Shown here piece after piece: positions 1 to 7,573 of a DNA stretch of 25,863 nucleotides; position 1 is the first letter of the stretch; the number at the start of each line of letters is the position of its first letter. Source of the stretch: CAZRDB01 sp964598695 (GTDB taxonomy: Bacteria; Armatimonadota; Zipacnadia; UBA1398); assembly GCA_964598695.1 (NCBI GenBank), contig CAZRDB010000058.1, forward strand, positions 1 through 25,863. Reading direction: 5' to 3'. The position numbers were made by a program, and so were the translations under genes. The notes beneath the pieces are model-generated. The model was not told the DNA's origin. It ran no database searches and saw only the letters and a list, made by a program, of their open reading frames with translations.

Positions 1-1806
1 CACTACCTCTGACGCAGGGAACTGCTGCGCGATCCCCGCGACGATCTGTCTTCTTTCCGAGCCGAGGTCGACTTGCAGCCGGAGCAGCTTGTCGGCGCCC
101 TCCACGGGCTCTGCCTCGAGGATCGTGCCCACGCGCAGCTCGACCTTGCGGAAGTCCTCGTAGCTGATGGTCGCGCTGGCGGGCGCGGCGGGGGCCGCCG
201 GCTTCGGGGCCGTCGCGACAGCGGCCTCGGCAGGCTTCGCCTTCGGGATCTTCACGCGCGGGAAGATGGGCTCGCCGCGCGCGATCCGCACGCCTGCCAT
301 CCGTGGGCCGCCCGCGAGTTCGGCCTCGAGGGAGTCGATCGGCGCCTCGCCAAGACCGAGTTGCTTGCGGATCTCCGCCGCGGCGTGCGGCAGGAAGGGC
401 AGCAGCAGCGTGCTGAGACGCCGGATCGCCTCGCAGGTGGTGAGGAGGCAGTCCTTGGCGGGCTGGAGATCCTCGGCCTTGACGAGGCTCCAGGGCGCCT
501 GCGTGTCGAGGTACTTGTTCAGGCCGCCCACGATCTCCCAGATCGCGTCGAGCGCGCCGCGGAAGTCGCACCCGCCAACCCGCGCGTCGACCAGTGCCGG
601 CAAGGCCTCGAGCGAGGCGAGGATCGCGGGGTCGACGACGCCCTCGGGTACCACGCTGTCGAAGTTGCGCTCGACGAGCGGTAGCGAGCGGTTGAGGACG
701 TTGCCCAGGTCGTTGGCGAGGTCGGCGTTGAGCCGGCCCCACAGCGCCTCGCGGGAGAACTCGGCATCCTGGCCGAACTGCATCTCGCGCAGGAAGAAGT
801 GGCGCACCGCGTCGCGGGCGATATCGGGCTGGATCGGCACCAGCTCGCCCAGCTCCGAGGCCAGGTCCTCAACGCTCGCGAGGCCGCCGGAGGACTTGCT
901 GATCTTGCGGTCCTTCGACAGCCAGTAGCCGTGCGCGACGATCGACTGGGGCAGCGGGAGATCGAGCGCCATCAGCATGGCCGGCCACAGGGTGCCGTGG
1001 AAGCGAGGGAGGATGTCCTTGGCCATGACCTGCATCGCCGGGGGCCACAGGGCGGCGAAACGCTCCTCGTCATCGGGCCAGCCGGCCACGGTGAGGTAGT
1101 TGATCAGCGCGTCGAACCACACGTAGACCTGGTACTGCTCGTCGCCCGGGATCGGCACGCCCCAGCCGTTCGAGGGGCGCGAGATGCAGGTGTCGCGCAG
1201 CCCCGACTGGATGAAGCCCACCGCCTCGTTGCGTCGGAAGTCGGGCCGAACGAAATCGGGGTTGGCCTCGTACAGGGCCAGCAGCCGGTCGGCGTATGCC
1301 GAGGCGCGGAAGAAGTACGCCGGTTGGCTCCGCTTCTCGACCGGATTGCCCTCGCACTCGGGCGCGGGGCACTTGTCGTTGGCGACCTCCGAATCGGCGT
1401 AGAACGCGGCGCACCGCGCGCAGTACCAGCCCTCGTACTCGCCCCGGTAGATGTCTCCGGTCGCCATCAGGCGATGGAAGACCTCGGTGACCGCCCGGCG
1501 GTGGCGCGGCTCCGGGGTGCGGATGAAGTCGTCGTACCCGATATCGAGCCGGGCCCAGGCCTCACGGTAGGCATCGGCGAGCTTCTCGGCATAGGCCTCC
1601 GTGGTCAGCCCCGCGCGCTCGGCCGCCGCGACCACCTTCTCGGCGTGTTCGTCGGTCCCGGTCGAGAAGAGAACCTCGCGACCCATGAGCCGCATGTAGC
1701 GCGCGAGCGTGTCCGCGATCACTGTGGTGTAGGCGGTGCCGATGTGCGGCTCCCCGTTGACGTAGTAGATCGGGGTTGTGATGTAGTACGCTCTGGGCTC
1801 GCCCAT
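1..1806 (-). CDS. metG: Methionyl-tRNA synthetase (C-terminal end cut by window edge)
   Basis: Class I aminoacyl-tRNA synthetase charging tRNA-Met in the cytoplasm. The frame is open from the ATG at 1806 to base 1 (602 codons, no stop). It begins MGEPRAYYITTPIYYVNGEP, followed by the HIGH signature as PHIGTAYT. A zinc domain with paired cysteines (WYCARC, then KCPAPEC) follows, and the KMSKS loop reads KISKS near 894-910. Past the anticodon-binding helices there is an Ala/Pro-rich linker and a Trbp111-type tRNA-binding domain (YEDFRKVELRVGTI, then DKLLRLQVDLG), which is truncated at the left edge. The start is fixed by homology: ITTPIYY normally follows within about ten residues. An out-of-frame ATG at 1811-1813 lies nearer the Shine-Dalgarno GAGGAAGGA. 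The gene is divergent from the methyltransferase at 1949. Identification is certain; only the C-terminus is missing. Confidence 0.97.
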   Translation of the reverse strand, partial: MGEPRAYYITTPIYYVNGEPHIGTAYTTVIADTLARYMRLMGREVLFSTGTDEHAEKVVAAAERAGLTTEAYAEKLADAYREAWARLDIGYDDFIRTPEPRHRRAVTEVFHRLMATGDIYRGEYEGWYCARCAAFYADSEVANDKCPAPECEGNPVEKRSQPAYFFRASAYADRLLALYEANPDFVRPDFRRNEAVGFIQSGLRDTCISRPSNGWGVPIPGDEQYQVYVWFDALINYLTVAGWPDDEERFAALWPPAMQVMAKDILPRFHGTLWPAMLMALDLPLPQSIVAHGYWLSKDRKISKSSGGLASVEDLASELGELVPIQPDIARDAVRHFFLREMQFGQDAEFSREALWGRLNADLANDLGNVLNRSLPLVERNFDSVVPEGVVDPAILASLEALPALVDARVGGCDFRGALDAIWEIVGGLNKYLDTQAPWSLVKAEDLQPAKDCLLTTCEAIRRLSTLLLPFLPHAAAEIRKQLGLGEAPIDSLEAELAGGPRMAGVRIARGEPIFPRVKIPKAKPAEAAVATAPKPAAPAAPASATISYEDFRKVELRVGTILEAEPVEGADKLLRLQVDLGSERRQIVAGIAQQFPASEVV

Positions 1807-1856
1807 GGGCCATCGTGTCCTTCCTCGCCGGGCCTGTGGCCGGCACGCGAACTGCG

Positions 1857-1885
1857 AGTGTACGCAGGCCCATGGGGAAGGTCAA
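1857..1885 (-). promoter_or_regulatory. Sigma70-type promoter of metG
   Basis: On the minus strand TTGACC (1885-1880) is followed after 17 bases by TACACT (1862-1857), close to the housekeeping consensus. Transcription would begin near 1850, giving a leader of about 44 bases. The leader contains a GC hairpin (GCCGG 1827-1831 with CCGGC 1840-1844) and then the Shine-Dalgarno sequence. The match is by eye only; no start site is measured. Confidence 0.7.
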
Positions 1886-1948
1886 GGAAGGCCGCCCCGC
1901 CGAATGGGCGAGGAGCCGGCGGTGAGATGGAGAGGCACGGGAGGCGCC

Positions 1949-3058
1949 ATGGACGCCCGCGCGACGGAGGTTGCGGCACGATGGTGGGGAGCCGATCGCC
2001 ACGGCGATCCGGAGGCCTGTCACTGGGTCTCGCTGCCCGCCGTCCAGCGGCGGGCGAACCGCGCGATCAGCGGCGACGCCGACCGGGACTGGCTCCACTA
2101 CGTCCTCCACCACCACCTGGGTGGCGCGCTGCCCCTCGGTTCCTGCCTCAGTCTCGGTTGCGGCTCCGGCGCTCTCGAGCGCGATCTCGCCGAGCGCGGC
2201 GCCTTCGAGCGCTGCCTGGCCGTCGATCTCGCCGAGGGCCAGCTCGCCCGCGCGCGACGGCTCGCGGCCGCCCCGCCCTACGAGGCGATCGAGTACCGCC
2301 AGGCCGACATGAACCGACTCGCGCTGGAGCCCAACGCCTACGACCTGATCGTCGCGAGCATGTCGCTCCACCACGTCCATGCCCTCGAGCGGCTGGCCGA
2401 ACAGGTCAACCGCTCGCTCACGCCCTCCGGCCTGTTCGCCGCGATCGAGTACGTGGGGCCCAACCGCCTCGTCTTCCCGCGTCGCCAAGTCGAGCTGTTC
2501 GATGCGGCCCTCAACCTGCTGCCCACCCGCTACCGCGAGAGCGTGAGCTGGCGCGCCAGTGGCGCCGTCGGCGGCGAGCGCCCCCACCGGACGGTGACCG
2601 ACTGGCTGCGGCTGATCCGCGCGAAGCTCAGCGCCGGCACCCTCGCGGCGGCCGTGCGCCGCAACCTGCTGTTCCGCCGGCTGCGCGCCGGGGGCGGGGT
2701 CTACGTGAAGACCGCGATCCCCTCGACGCGTGGCGTCGAGCTTGCGGCGATCGACCCGACGGAGGCCGTCCGCTCGGCCGACCTGCTGCCGGTCCTGTTC
2801 CAGCGGCTCGACATCGTGGAGGTCCGGACCTTCGGCAGCGCGCTCCTCATGCTCGTGCTCGACGACATCGCCCGCAACTTCGCGGACGACGACCCCACCG
2901 CGCAAGCGCTGCTCGAGATGCTGTTCCAGATCGACGACGCACTCCTGGGCGCCGGCGAGCTGGGGCCCGACTTCGTCTTCGTCGCCGGCCGCAAGCGCGG
3001 CAACGGGGCCAGCGGCGCGCAGGGCCGGCGGCGCGCCGCGCGGAACCACCCCGCGTGA
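1949..3058 (+). CDS. SAM-dependent class I methyltransferase
   Basis: A 369-residue cytosolic methyltransferase with unknown substrate. The Rossmann SAM-binding motif I reads LSLGCGSGALER (about residues 67-78). An acidic strand end, AVDLAEGQ, follows at 91-98, then a motif IV-like YDLIVASMSLHHV at 131-143 and GLFAAIEYVGPN in the next strand. This is the Methyltransf_11/25 pattern. The C-terminal half is longer than a minimal methyltransferase and shows no domain I recognise. The start is the ATG at 1949 because GGGAGG lies 4-5 bases upstream and the longer frame from 1805 would run across the metG promoter. The stop TGA overlaps the ATG of the flippase (TGATG), so the two are probably translated together. 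That pairing suggests modification of a surface glycan, glycolipid or related metabolite, which is inference. Confidence 0.87.
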   Translation: MDARATEVAARWWGADRHGDPEACHWVSLPAVQRRANRAISGDADRDWLHYVLHHHLGGALPLGSCLSLGCGSGALERDLAERGAFERCLAVDLAEGQLARARRLAAAPPYEAIEYRQADMNRLALEPNAYDLIVASMSLHHVHALERLAEQVNRSLTPSGLFAAIEYVGPNRLVFPRRQVELFDAALNLLPTRYRESVSWRASGAVGGERPHRTVTDWLRLIRAKLSAGTLAAAVRRNLLFRRLRAGGGVYVKTAIPSTRGVELAAIDPTEAVRSADLLPVLFQRLDIVEVRTFGSALLMLVLDDIARNFADDDPTAQALLEMLFQIDDALLGAGELGPDFVFVAGRKRGNGASGAQGRRRAARNHPA

Positions 3059-4599
3059 TGGAGCCCCAGGAGCCGCCCGCCGCCAGCCCCGAGACGCTCG
3101 GCCGCCGTTTCGCGCGCGGGGCGTTCTGGTCGCTCGCCGGCGCGGCCGCCGGCCAGGCCTGCCAGATGGTGGGCAGCATCGCCACCGCGCGCATCCTCTC
3201 CGCCGGACCCTACGGCGAGTTGGGGATTGTGATGAGCACGGCCGGCGCCTTCGGCGTCGTGGCGACCTTCGGAATGGGGCTGACCGCGACCCGGTTCGTC
3301 GCCCGCTACCGTCGCGCGGAGCCCGAGCGTGCCGCGCGCGTGCTCGGCCTCGCGCTGGTGGCGACCCTCTGCGCCGGTGGGATCGCCGCCCTCGCGATGC
3401 TCGGCTCGGCCGGCCCGATCGCCGAGGCCGCCCTGCGCGCGCCCCACCTCGCGGGCCCGTTGCGGATCGCGTGCCTCTCGCTGCTGTTCACGGCCCTGGC
3501 CAACACGCTGAGCGGCGCGCTGACGGGCCTCGAGGCGTTCCGTGCGGCCGCGACCGTCTCGCTCATCCAGTCGATCGTGGGGCTGCCGCTCCGCGTGGCC
3601 GGCGCGGTGTGGTTCGGCGTCGAGGGGGCGGTGTGGGCACTCGCGGTGCTCCCGGCCCTCGCGGTCGCGCCCGCCATCGGGTTGCTCCGCGCCGAGTGCC
3701 GCCGGCAGGGCCTTCGGGTCCGGTTGCGCGGCCTCTCGCCCGAGCTGCCCGTCCTGTGGCGATTCTCGCTCCCGGCGCTGCTCTCGGGCGCGATGACCAT
3801 GCCCGGCCAGTGGCTCGCGAACACCATCCTCGTCGGCTGCCCGGGCGGGTTCGAGGAGCTGGGTGTCCTGAACGCCGCGACGCAGTGGCGGACGCTCTTG
3901 GTCTTCCTCCCGACGGTCCTCTCGGGCGTCGCGCTGCCGCTGATGGCCTCCAGCGCGGGCGATCCGGAGAGCGGCACGCTCCCCGAGCACGACTACGCGC
4001 GCACCTTCGAGCTGGCGCAGGGGCTGTCGGTCCTGGTGGTCTTCCCGCTCGGCGCCGTGGCGCTGTTCCTCGCCGACCCCATCCTCACGCTCTACGGCTC
4101 GGCCTACGCCGGCGGCGCCCTCCCGCTGATCGGCGCCGTCGCCGCCGCAATGGCGGCCGCGCTCGGCGCCGCCCTTGGCGCCGCGATCCAGGCCCGGGCC
4201 CGCATGTGGCTGGGCTTCGCGATCTCCTTCGCCTGGTCGGCGCTGTTGGTCGCCTCGGCCGCCTACGGCGCCGCGCGGTGGGGCGGCGCCAGCATCGCGT
4301 TCGGCAGCGCCGGCGCCTACCTGGTGGTCGCCGTCTGGCCGTTCCTCCTGCTCCGCCGAGGCTTCGAGCGCGGCACGGCCTGGCGCTTCGCGGGCCAAGT
4401 CGGGGTCTGCGTCGCGCTGCCGTTGGCCGCCGTCGCGACCCCCGCGGGGGCGCGCGTCTGGCTGGCCCTGCCGGCAGGGCTTGCCGTCGGAGCCCTCTGC
4501 TGGTGTCTCCTCAGCCCCGCCGGCGTGCGCGACCGCGCGCTCGCCCTCATCCGCCAGCGCCTGCTGGGTCGCCCCGCGAAGGGCGCCCCGCTGCCGTGA
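3058..4599 (+). CDS. Wzx-like polysaccharide flippase (MOP superfamily)
   Basis: A 513-residue integral membrane protein. After a short cytoplasmic start (TLGRRFARGAFWSLAGAAAG) come about a dozen or more hydrophobic segments typical of O-antigen and lipid-linked oligosaccharide flippases of the polysaccharide biosynthesis family. The first helix pair contains the family-like pattern ARILSAGPYGELGIVMSTAG. Length is normal for Wzx/RfbX proteins (about 400-520). The likely role is moving an undecaprenyl-linked glycan across the inner membrane; the cargo cannot be told from sequence. It starts one base inside the preceding methyltransferase stop (TGATG). It ends at 4599, one base from the stop of the convergent oxidoreductase, leaving no room for an intergenic terminator. 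Confidence 0.87.
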   Translation: MEPQEPPAASPETLGRRFARGAFWSLAGAAAGQACQMVGSIATARILSAGPYGELGIVMSTAGAFGVVATFGMGLTATRFVARYRRAEPERAARVLGLALVATLCAGGIAALAMLGSAGPIAEAALRAPHLAGPLRIACLSLLFTALANTLSGALTGLEAFRAAATVSLIQSIVGLPLRVAGAVWFGVEGAVWALAVLPALAVAPAIGLLRAECRRQGLRVRLRGLSPELPVLWRFSLPALLSGAMTMPGQWLANTILVGCPGGFEELGVLNAATQWRTLLVFLPTVLSGVALPLMASSAGDPESGTLPEHDYARTFELAQGLSVLVVFPLGAVALFLADPILTLYGSAYAGGALPLIGAVAAAMAAALGAALGAAIQARARMWLGFAISFAWSALLVASAAYGAARWGGASIAFGSAGAYLVVAVWPFLLLRRGFERGTAWRFAGQVGVCVALPLAAVATPAGARVWLALPAGLAVGALCWCLLSPAGVRDRALALIRQRLLGRPAKGAPLP

Positions 4600-4600
4600 G

Positions 4601-5671
4601 CTACGCCCCGAGCGGGAAGCTCACCCGCGCGCCCGTCCGGGCCGATTCGTAGGCCCCGAGCACCATCTCGACCGAGCACCGCGCCTCGCTGAGCGGACAG
4701 GGCGGGGGCGCGTTCTCGTCGAGGAGCCAGTCGACCATCGGTCGCGCCACGGCGGCGATCCGCTCGCCGTGACCGGCGGGGATCGCGATGTCGAGGGGCT
4801 GGAAGCCCTTCTCCGGCGCGGCGGCGTCGAAGTGCTTCACCGCGACCGCGTTGTCGGGGCGGGCGATCCCGCACGAGGGACCGTCGCCGTAGTCCTGGAT
4901 GACGACGCCCTTGTCGCCGTAGATCTCCGTCGTGTTGACGCCGGCGTGGGTGACCGAGCTGTTGAGCAGCACCGAGAAGGCTCCGGTGTCGTACCGGTAC
5001 AGCGCGACGCCGGTGTCGTCGGGGGCGACGTCGGTCAGGACGTTGTCGATCTCGGCCATCACCGAGACGGGCATCCCGAGCATCCAGTAGAGGAAGTCCG
5101 CGGCGTGGGAGGCGTCGTCCATGAACATGCCCATGTTGGTCTCCCTGCCGATGTGCCACTTGCTCTCGGGGTTGGTGCAGAAGGCCTCGCTGAACAGCAC
5201 CCCGATGCAGTGACGCCGGCGCACGAGGCCGATCCTGCCGAGGGTCCCGTCCTGGACCATCCGGCGCATGGCGCGGTTCGCGGGATCGAAGCGCATCTGG
5301 TAGGCGACGGTGGCGCGCACGCCCGCCTTCGCGACGGCCGCGATCACCGCGTCGGCCTCGGCGAGACGGAACGCGAGCGGCTTCTGGATGATGATGGTCT
5401 TCCCGGCCTCCGCGGCCGCGATCGCGAGCCGCGCGTGCTCCGAGGTCTCGGAGGCGATGAAGACGGCCTGGATCTCGGGGTCGCCCAGCACCTTCTCGAG
5501 GTCGGCGCGGTACTCCATGCCGAACGCGTCGGCGTTGCGCTTGCCGCGCTCGGCGTTGGCATCCCAGGCGGCGACCAGCTTGACCTCGTCCGGCCAGCCC
5601 TTCATTCGGTCGCAGTACGCGTTGACATGCCCGTGGGCGAACGACAGAACACCGACGCCGATCCGTGCCAT
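4601..5671 (-). CDS. Gfo/Idh/MocA family NAD(P)-dependent oxidoreductase
   Basis: A 356-residue sugar or polyol dehydrogenase-like protein. The N-terminal Rossmann fold begins MARIGVGVLSFAHGH (variant dinucleotide-binding loop). The usual EKP loop is QKPLA here, with the catalytic-type Lys97 retained. The C-terminal domain has the D-x-x-H-x-x-D pattern as DASHAAD (Asp186, His189, Asp192), the family's catalytic histidine region. An FMEY-like step and a beta-sheet dimer face follow. The family oxidises or reduces sugars, inositols and sugar nucleotides; the substrate is not readable here. The start ATG at 5671 has GAAAGGAACGAAG directly upstream. It lies 65 bases downstream of the small unknown gene at 5737-5955 on the same strand and may share its transcript. 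Confidence 0.93.
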   Translation of the reverse strand: MARIGVGVLSFAHGHVNAYCDRMKGWPDEVKLVAAWDANAERGKRNADAFGMEYRADLEKVLGDPEIQAVFIASETSEHARLAIAAAEAGKTIIIQKPLAFRLAEADAVIAAVAKAGVRATVAYQMRFDPANRAMRRMVQDGTLGRIGLVRRRHCIGVLFSEAFCTNPESKWHIGRETNMGMFMDDASHAADFLYWMLGMPVSVMAEIDNVLTDVAPDDTGVALYRYDTGAFSVLLNSSVTHAGVNTTEIYGDKGVVIQDYGDGPSCGIARPDNAVAVKHFDAAAPEKGFQPLDIAIPAGHGERIAAVARPMVDWLLDENAPPPCPLSEARCSVEMVLGAYESARTGARVSFPLGA

Positions 5672-5736
5672 CTTCGTTCCTTTCGAGTGCCGCGTGGCGT
5701 GCTCGGCCCGAGTGCGTGGGGCCGAGGCGAGCCGGA

Positions 5737-5955
5737 CTACATCGAGGGCTTGCGGTAGGCCACGAGGTAGGCGGTGCCAAGGTCCATCTCCACCTCGGCC
5801 AGTCTCGCGATCTGGTCGGCCGACAGGCTGGCCGGTTGGAGCGGCTTGTCGTAGGCGATCACGGCCACTCCCTCGCCCAGCTCAGCCTCCAACGCGCGAA
5901 CGCGCGCAAGCTGCTGCTCCGTGAGATCGGCAAACCGCAGGTCCATCTCGGGCAT
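5737..5955 (-). CDS. Small hypothetical protein (72 aa)
   Basis: I do not recognise the family. The frame reads MPEMDLRFADLTEQQLARVR, then an alternating Leu/Ala/Glu region (ALEAELGEGVAVIAYD) and a C-terminal LADVE-like segment ending VAYRKPSM. It has two predicted amphipathic helices (ADLTEQQLARVRALEAEL and LSADQIARLAEVE), each followed by a short beta strand (GVAVIAYDKP, GTAYLVAYRKP). This repeated helix-strand layout suggests an internal duplication. No signal peptide or membrane segment is seen. The ATG at 5955 is chosen because AGGAGGTG lies 5 bases upstream, one of the best ribosome binding sites in the window. It precedes the Gfo/Idh oxidoreductase on the same strand. Confidence 0.72.
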   Translation of the reverse strand: MPEMDLRFADLTEQQLARVRALEAELGEGVAVIAYDKPLQPASLSADQIARLAEVEMDLGTAYLVAYRKPSM

Positions 5956-6042
5956 ACGAGCACCTCCTGGCCCCCGGTACCCTCCGGCGGACTCCATTCC
6001 GCGCCGCGGGGGAGGCACCTGCGCGCGGGGGACCGGAAACGC

Positions 6043-6070
6043 GGAAGCCGCGCCCGGGGGCGCGGCTTCC
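6043..6070 (-). terminator. Hairpin terminator downstream of first prepilin gene
   Basis: A perfect 12-bp inverted repeat, GGAAGCCGCGCC and GGCGCGGCTTCC, around a 4-base loop (6055-6058). On the minus strand the stem is followed by GCGTTTCC, a short T run. It lies about 90 bases after the prepilin stop at 6161 and before the small gene at 5955. Its AAGCCGCGCC core recurs in the hairpin at 7168-7197. Confidence 0.72.
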
Positions 6071-6160
6071 AGTGCGGGTCACGGTTGGGATCGTGCGCAG
6101 GCCGGTTCGTTCGAGCCCTCCGTACAGGAGGGAGCGCGCGCCGCGAGGGCGGCGCGGCCC

Positions 6161-6952
6161 CTACTTGTACTCGGGGATGTTGGCGTTCGCGTTCTGCCAG
6201 CCACGGAGGGTCGTCGGGTTGGCGTTGTTCGGGTCGGGATCGGAGGACATGGTCCACCAGATCCACAGCATGTCGTCGGCAGGCTCGGCGCCGGCGGCCC
6301 AGGTCAGCGCGCCGAAGGTGCGGTGCGGCTTCATGGGCTTGGCGTGGCCGTCGTAGAAGGACCAGTTGCTCATGCCGTTGTGCGAGGTGTACGCGCCCTT
6401 GGCGCCGTCGAGCCAGGCGGTCCAGGACATGGTCCAGGTGCCCAGGTCGGGGTACTCGTAACGGCTCTCCATGCCGAGGATCGAGCTGGCCGGGCGGGGC
6501 GTCGAGGCCAGGGTGCGACCGTTCGGCGCGTACGCGCCGTGAGCCCAGCTATGGCAGCCGCAGTAGGAGCGGCGGATCCCGGCGGCCCAGTCCGGGCCGA
6601 AACCCCACATGCCCTCGTCCGGGCGCTCGTAGCTGGGGCAGATGAACAGCTGGCCGTTCTTGCAGTAGGGCATGATCAGCATACGCCAGGAGGCGTTGGT
6701 GCCGAGGGCGGGCTGGCCCGCCGGCGGCACCCAGCCGACCCAGTTCACGGAGCCCAGGGGGAGGGTCTCATCGTAGTCCTGGGCGTACGACAGGACCGCG
6801 GTCGCGATCTGCCGCGAGTTGGAGAGACAGGTCGTCTGGCGAGCCTTCTCCCGAGCCTTCGCGAAGACCGGGAACAGGATCGCCGCCAAGATCGCGATGA
6901 TGGCGATGACAACGAGAAGCTCAATCAGGGTGAAACCGGAATTGCGTCGCAC
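6161..6952 (-). CDS. Type IV prepilin-like protein with H-X9-DG motif (paralogue 1)
   Basis: A 263-residue secreted pseudopilin-like protein. A short basic leader (MRRNSG) precedes the prepilin peptidase site, with FTLIELLVV giving Phe+1 and Glu+5, then a hydrophobic N-terminal helix and FPVFAKAREKARQ. The C-terminal globular part is Trp- and Pro-rich and contains HNGMSNWSFYDG, the H-X9-DG signature of DUF1559-type prepilins common in Planctomycetota and Armatimonadota. Start: GTG at 6952, since the sequence upstream (GGAAGGGAAGCGAGCTAC) aligns with the Shine-Dalgarno region of the paralogue at 8341, where the same codon is ATG. A longer frame upstream is rejected. It is closely similar to paralogue 2 throughout but carries extra Asp/Asn/Pro residues before the shared TLRGWQN ending. 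It probably has its own promoter after the terminator at 7168-7197. Confidence 0.92.
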   Translation of the reverse strand: MRRNSGFTLIELLVVIAIIAILAAILFPVFAKAREKARQTTCLSNSRQIATAVLSYAQDYDETLPLGSVNWVGWVPPAGQPALGTNASWRMLIMPYCKNGQLFICPSYERPDEGMWGFGPDWAAGIRRSYCGCHSWAHGAYAPNGRTLASTPRPASSILGMESRYEYPDLGTWTMSWTAWLDGAKGAYTSHNGMSNWSFYDGHAKPMKPHRTFGALTWAAGAEPADDMLWIWWTMSSDPDPNNANPTTLRGWQNANANIPEYK

Positions 6953-7117
6953 GTAGCTCGCTTCCCTTCCGTACCATAGGCCTGCGGTGGAACCGTGAGC
7001 ACCGCGTCGCACACATAGAGGAGACCCCCGAGGCGGCCCTTCGTTACGCGCACGCCCGCCGATCTCGCCGCGTGGGAACGCGAGCCGATCGTGCGAGGGG
7101 TTCCGCGCATCCGCCCC

Positions 7118-7152
7118 GGAGAGCGCCTCGCGCAATGCGGGGTGCTCTCCCG
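7118..7152. other. Inverted repeat in leader of first prepilin gene
   Basis: GGAGAGC near 7118 pairs with GCTCTCC near 7146-7152, with about 20 bases between. The repeat lies in the 215-base space between the terminator at 7168-7197 and the prepilin start at 6952, where nothing else is recognisable. It could fold in the mRNA leader or be a protein site. Support is weak. Confidence 0.3.
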
Positions 7153-7167
7153 GGCGGACGCAAACGC

Positions 7168-7197
7168 AAGCCGCGCCTCCCGAGGGAGGCGCGGCTT
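7168..7197 (-). terminator. Hairpin terminator downstream of lipoprotein gene
   Basis: A perfect 13-bp inverted repeat, AAGCCGCGCCTCC and GGAGGCGCGGCTT, with loop CGAG (7181-7184). On the minus strand it begins 22 bases after the lipoprotein stop codon and is followed by GCGTTTGCG. The stem has no mismatch, so it is the clearest intrinsic terminator in the window. It separates the prepilin 2-lipoprotein pair from prepilin 1. Confidence 0.82.
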
Positions 7198-7219
7198 GGC
7201 TCGCGATCGTGCGGGGCTG

Positions 7220-7519
7220 CTACTTCGTCTTGGTCTCTCCGCCAGCCGGCGGGGTGGCCTTGGTCGCGTCGCCCTTGGTCGCGTCGCCCGCGGGCGGCGT
7301 GGCCTTGGTGGCAGCGCCACCGGCGCCCGTGCTCGCGCCCGGACCGGTCGCCGCGCCGGCGCCGGTGCCGGCCGGGGCCGCTCCGCCGCCGCCCGTGCTG
7401 TTGACGGGCTGGGAGGAGGATGCGGAGCCCTTCTTGGCGCCGCCGCAGCCGGCGAGACAGAGGCCGAGGAGCCCCAGAGCAACGAGTCCAGCAAGAACCA
7501 TGCGATAACGACCTAGCAC
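7220..7519 (-). CDS. Small lipoprotein with Ala/Thr/Pro/Lys-rich tail
   Basis: A 99-residue predicted lipoprotein of unknown function. The N-terminus MLGRYRMVLAGLVALGLLG leads to the lipobox LAGC (Cys about residue 25), so it should be lipid-anchored after signal peptidase II cleavage. The rest is low complexity: Gly/Ala/Thr-rich, then two copies of ATKATPPAG with GDATK repeated between them. The GDATK copies are encoded by a 15-bp tandem repeat at 7259-7288. The start is taken as GTG at 7519 because GAAAGGG lies 8 bases upstream; an in-frame ATG at 7501 would give MVLAGLVALG with a weaker basic region. It sits between the two prepilin paralogues, 54 bases after paralogue 2, so it may be a surface partner of the pilin-like structure. 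That role is inference. Confidence 0.78.
   Translation of the reverse strand: MLGRYRMVLAGLVALGLLGLCLAGCGGAKKGSASSSQPVNSTGGGGAAPAGTGAGAATGPGASTGAGGAATKATPPAGDATKGDATKATPPAGGETKTK
7259..7288. repeat. 15-bp tandem repeat, two copies, in lipoprotein gene
   Basis: CTTGGTCGCGTCGCC occurs at 7259-7273 and again directly at 7274-7288. It is in frame and encodes repeated GDATK on the minus strand, so copy-number change would lengthen or shorten the tail by five residues without a frameshift. Confidence 0.75.
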
Positions 7520-7540
7520 GTGATCAGCCCTTTCGTCAGT

Positions 7541-7554
7541 GCACCCCAAGGTGC
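7541..7554. other. Small hairpin between prepilin 2 and lipoprotein
   Basis: GCACC (7541-7545) and GGTGC (7550-7554) form a 5-bp stem with loop CCAA. It lies in the 54-base gap between two co-directional genes. It has no T run, so it is more likely a processing or stability element than a terminator, if it is functional. Confidence 0.3.
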
Positions 7555-7573
7555 GTACTCCGTCCCCGGTAGT

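Noticed and set aside
799..3057. An upstream extension of the flippase frame, back through the methyltransferase and metG.
   Set aside because: The translation before 3058 is Arg/Pro-rich shadow sequence. The flippase has a natural ATG coupled to the methyltransferase stop.
6953..7135. A 61-residue longer start for prepilin 1.
   Set aside because: Prepilin leaders are short and basic; the GTG at 6952 aligns with the paralogue's ATG and shares its Shine-Dalgarno region.
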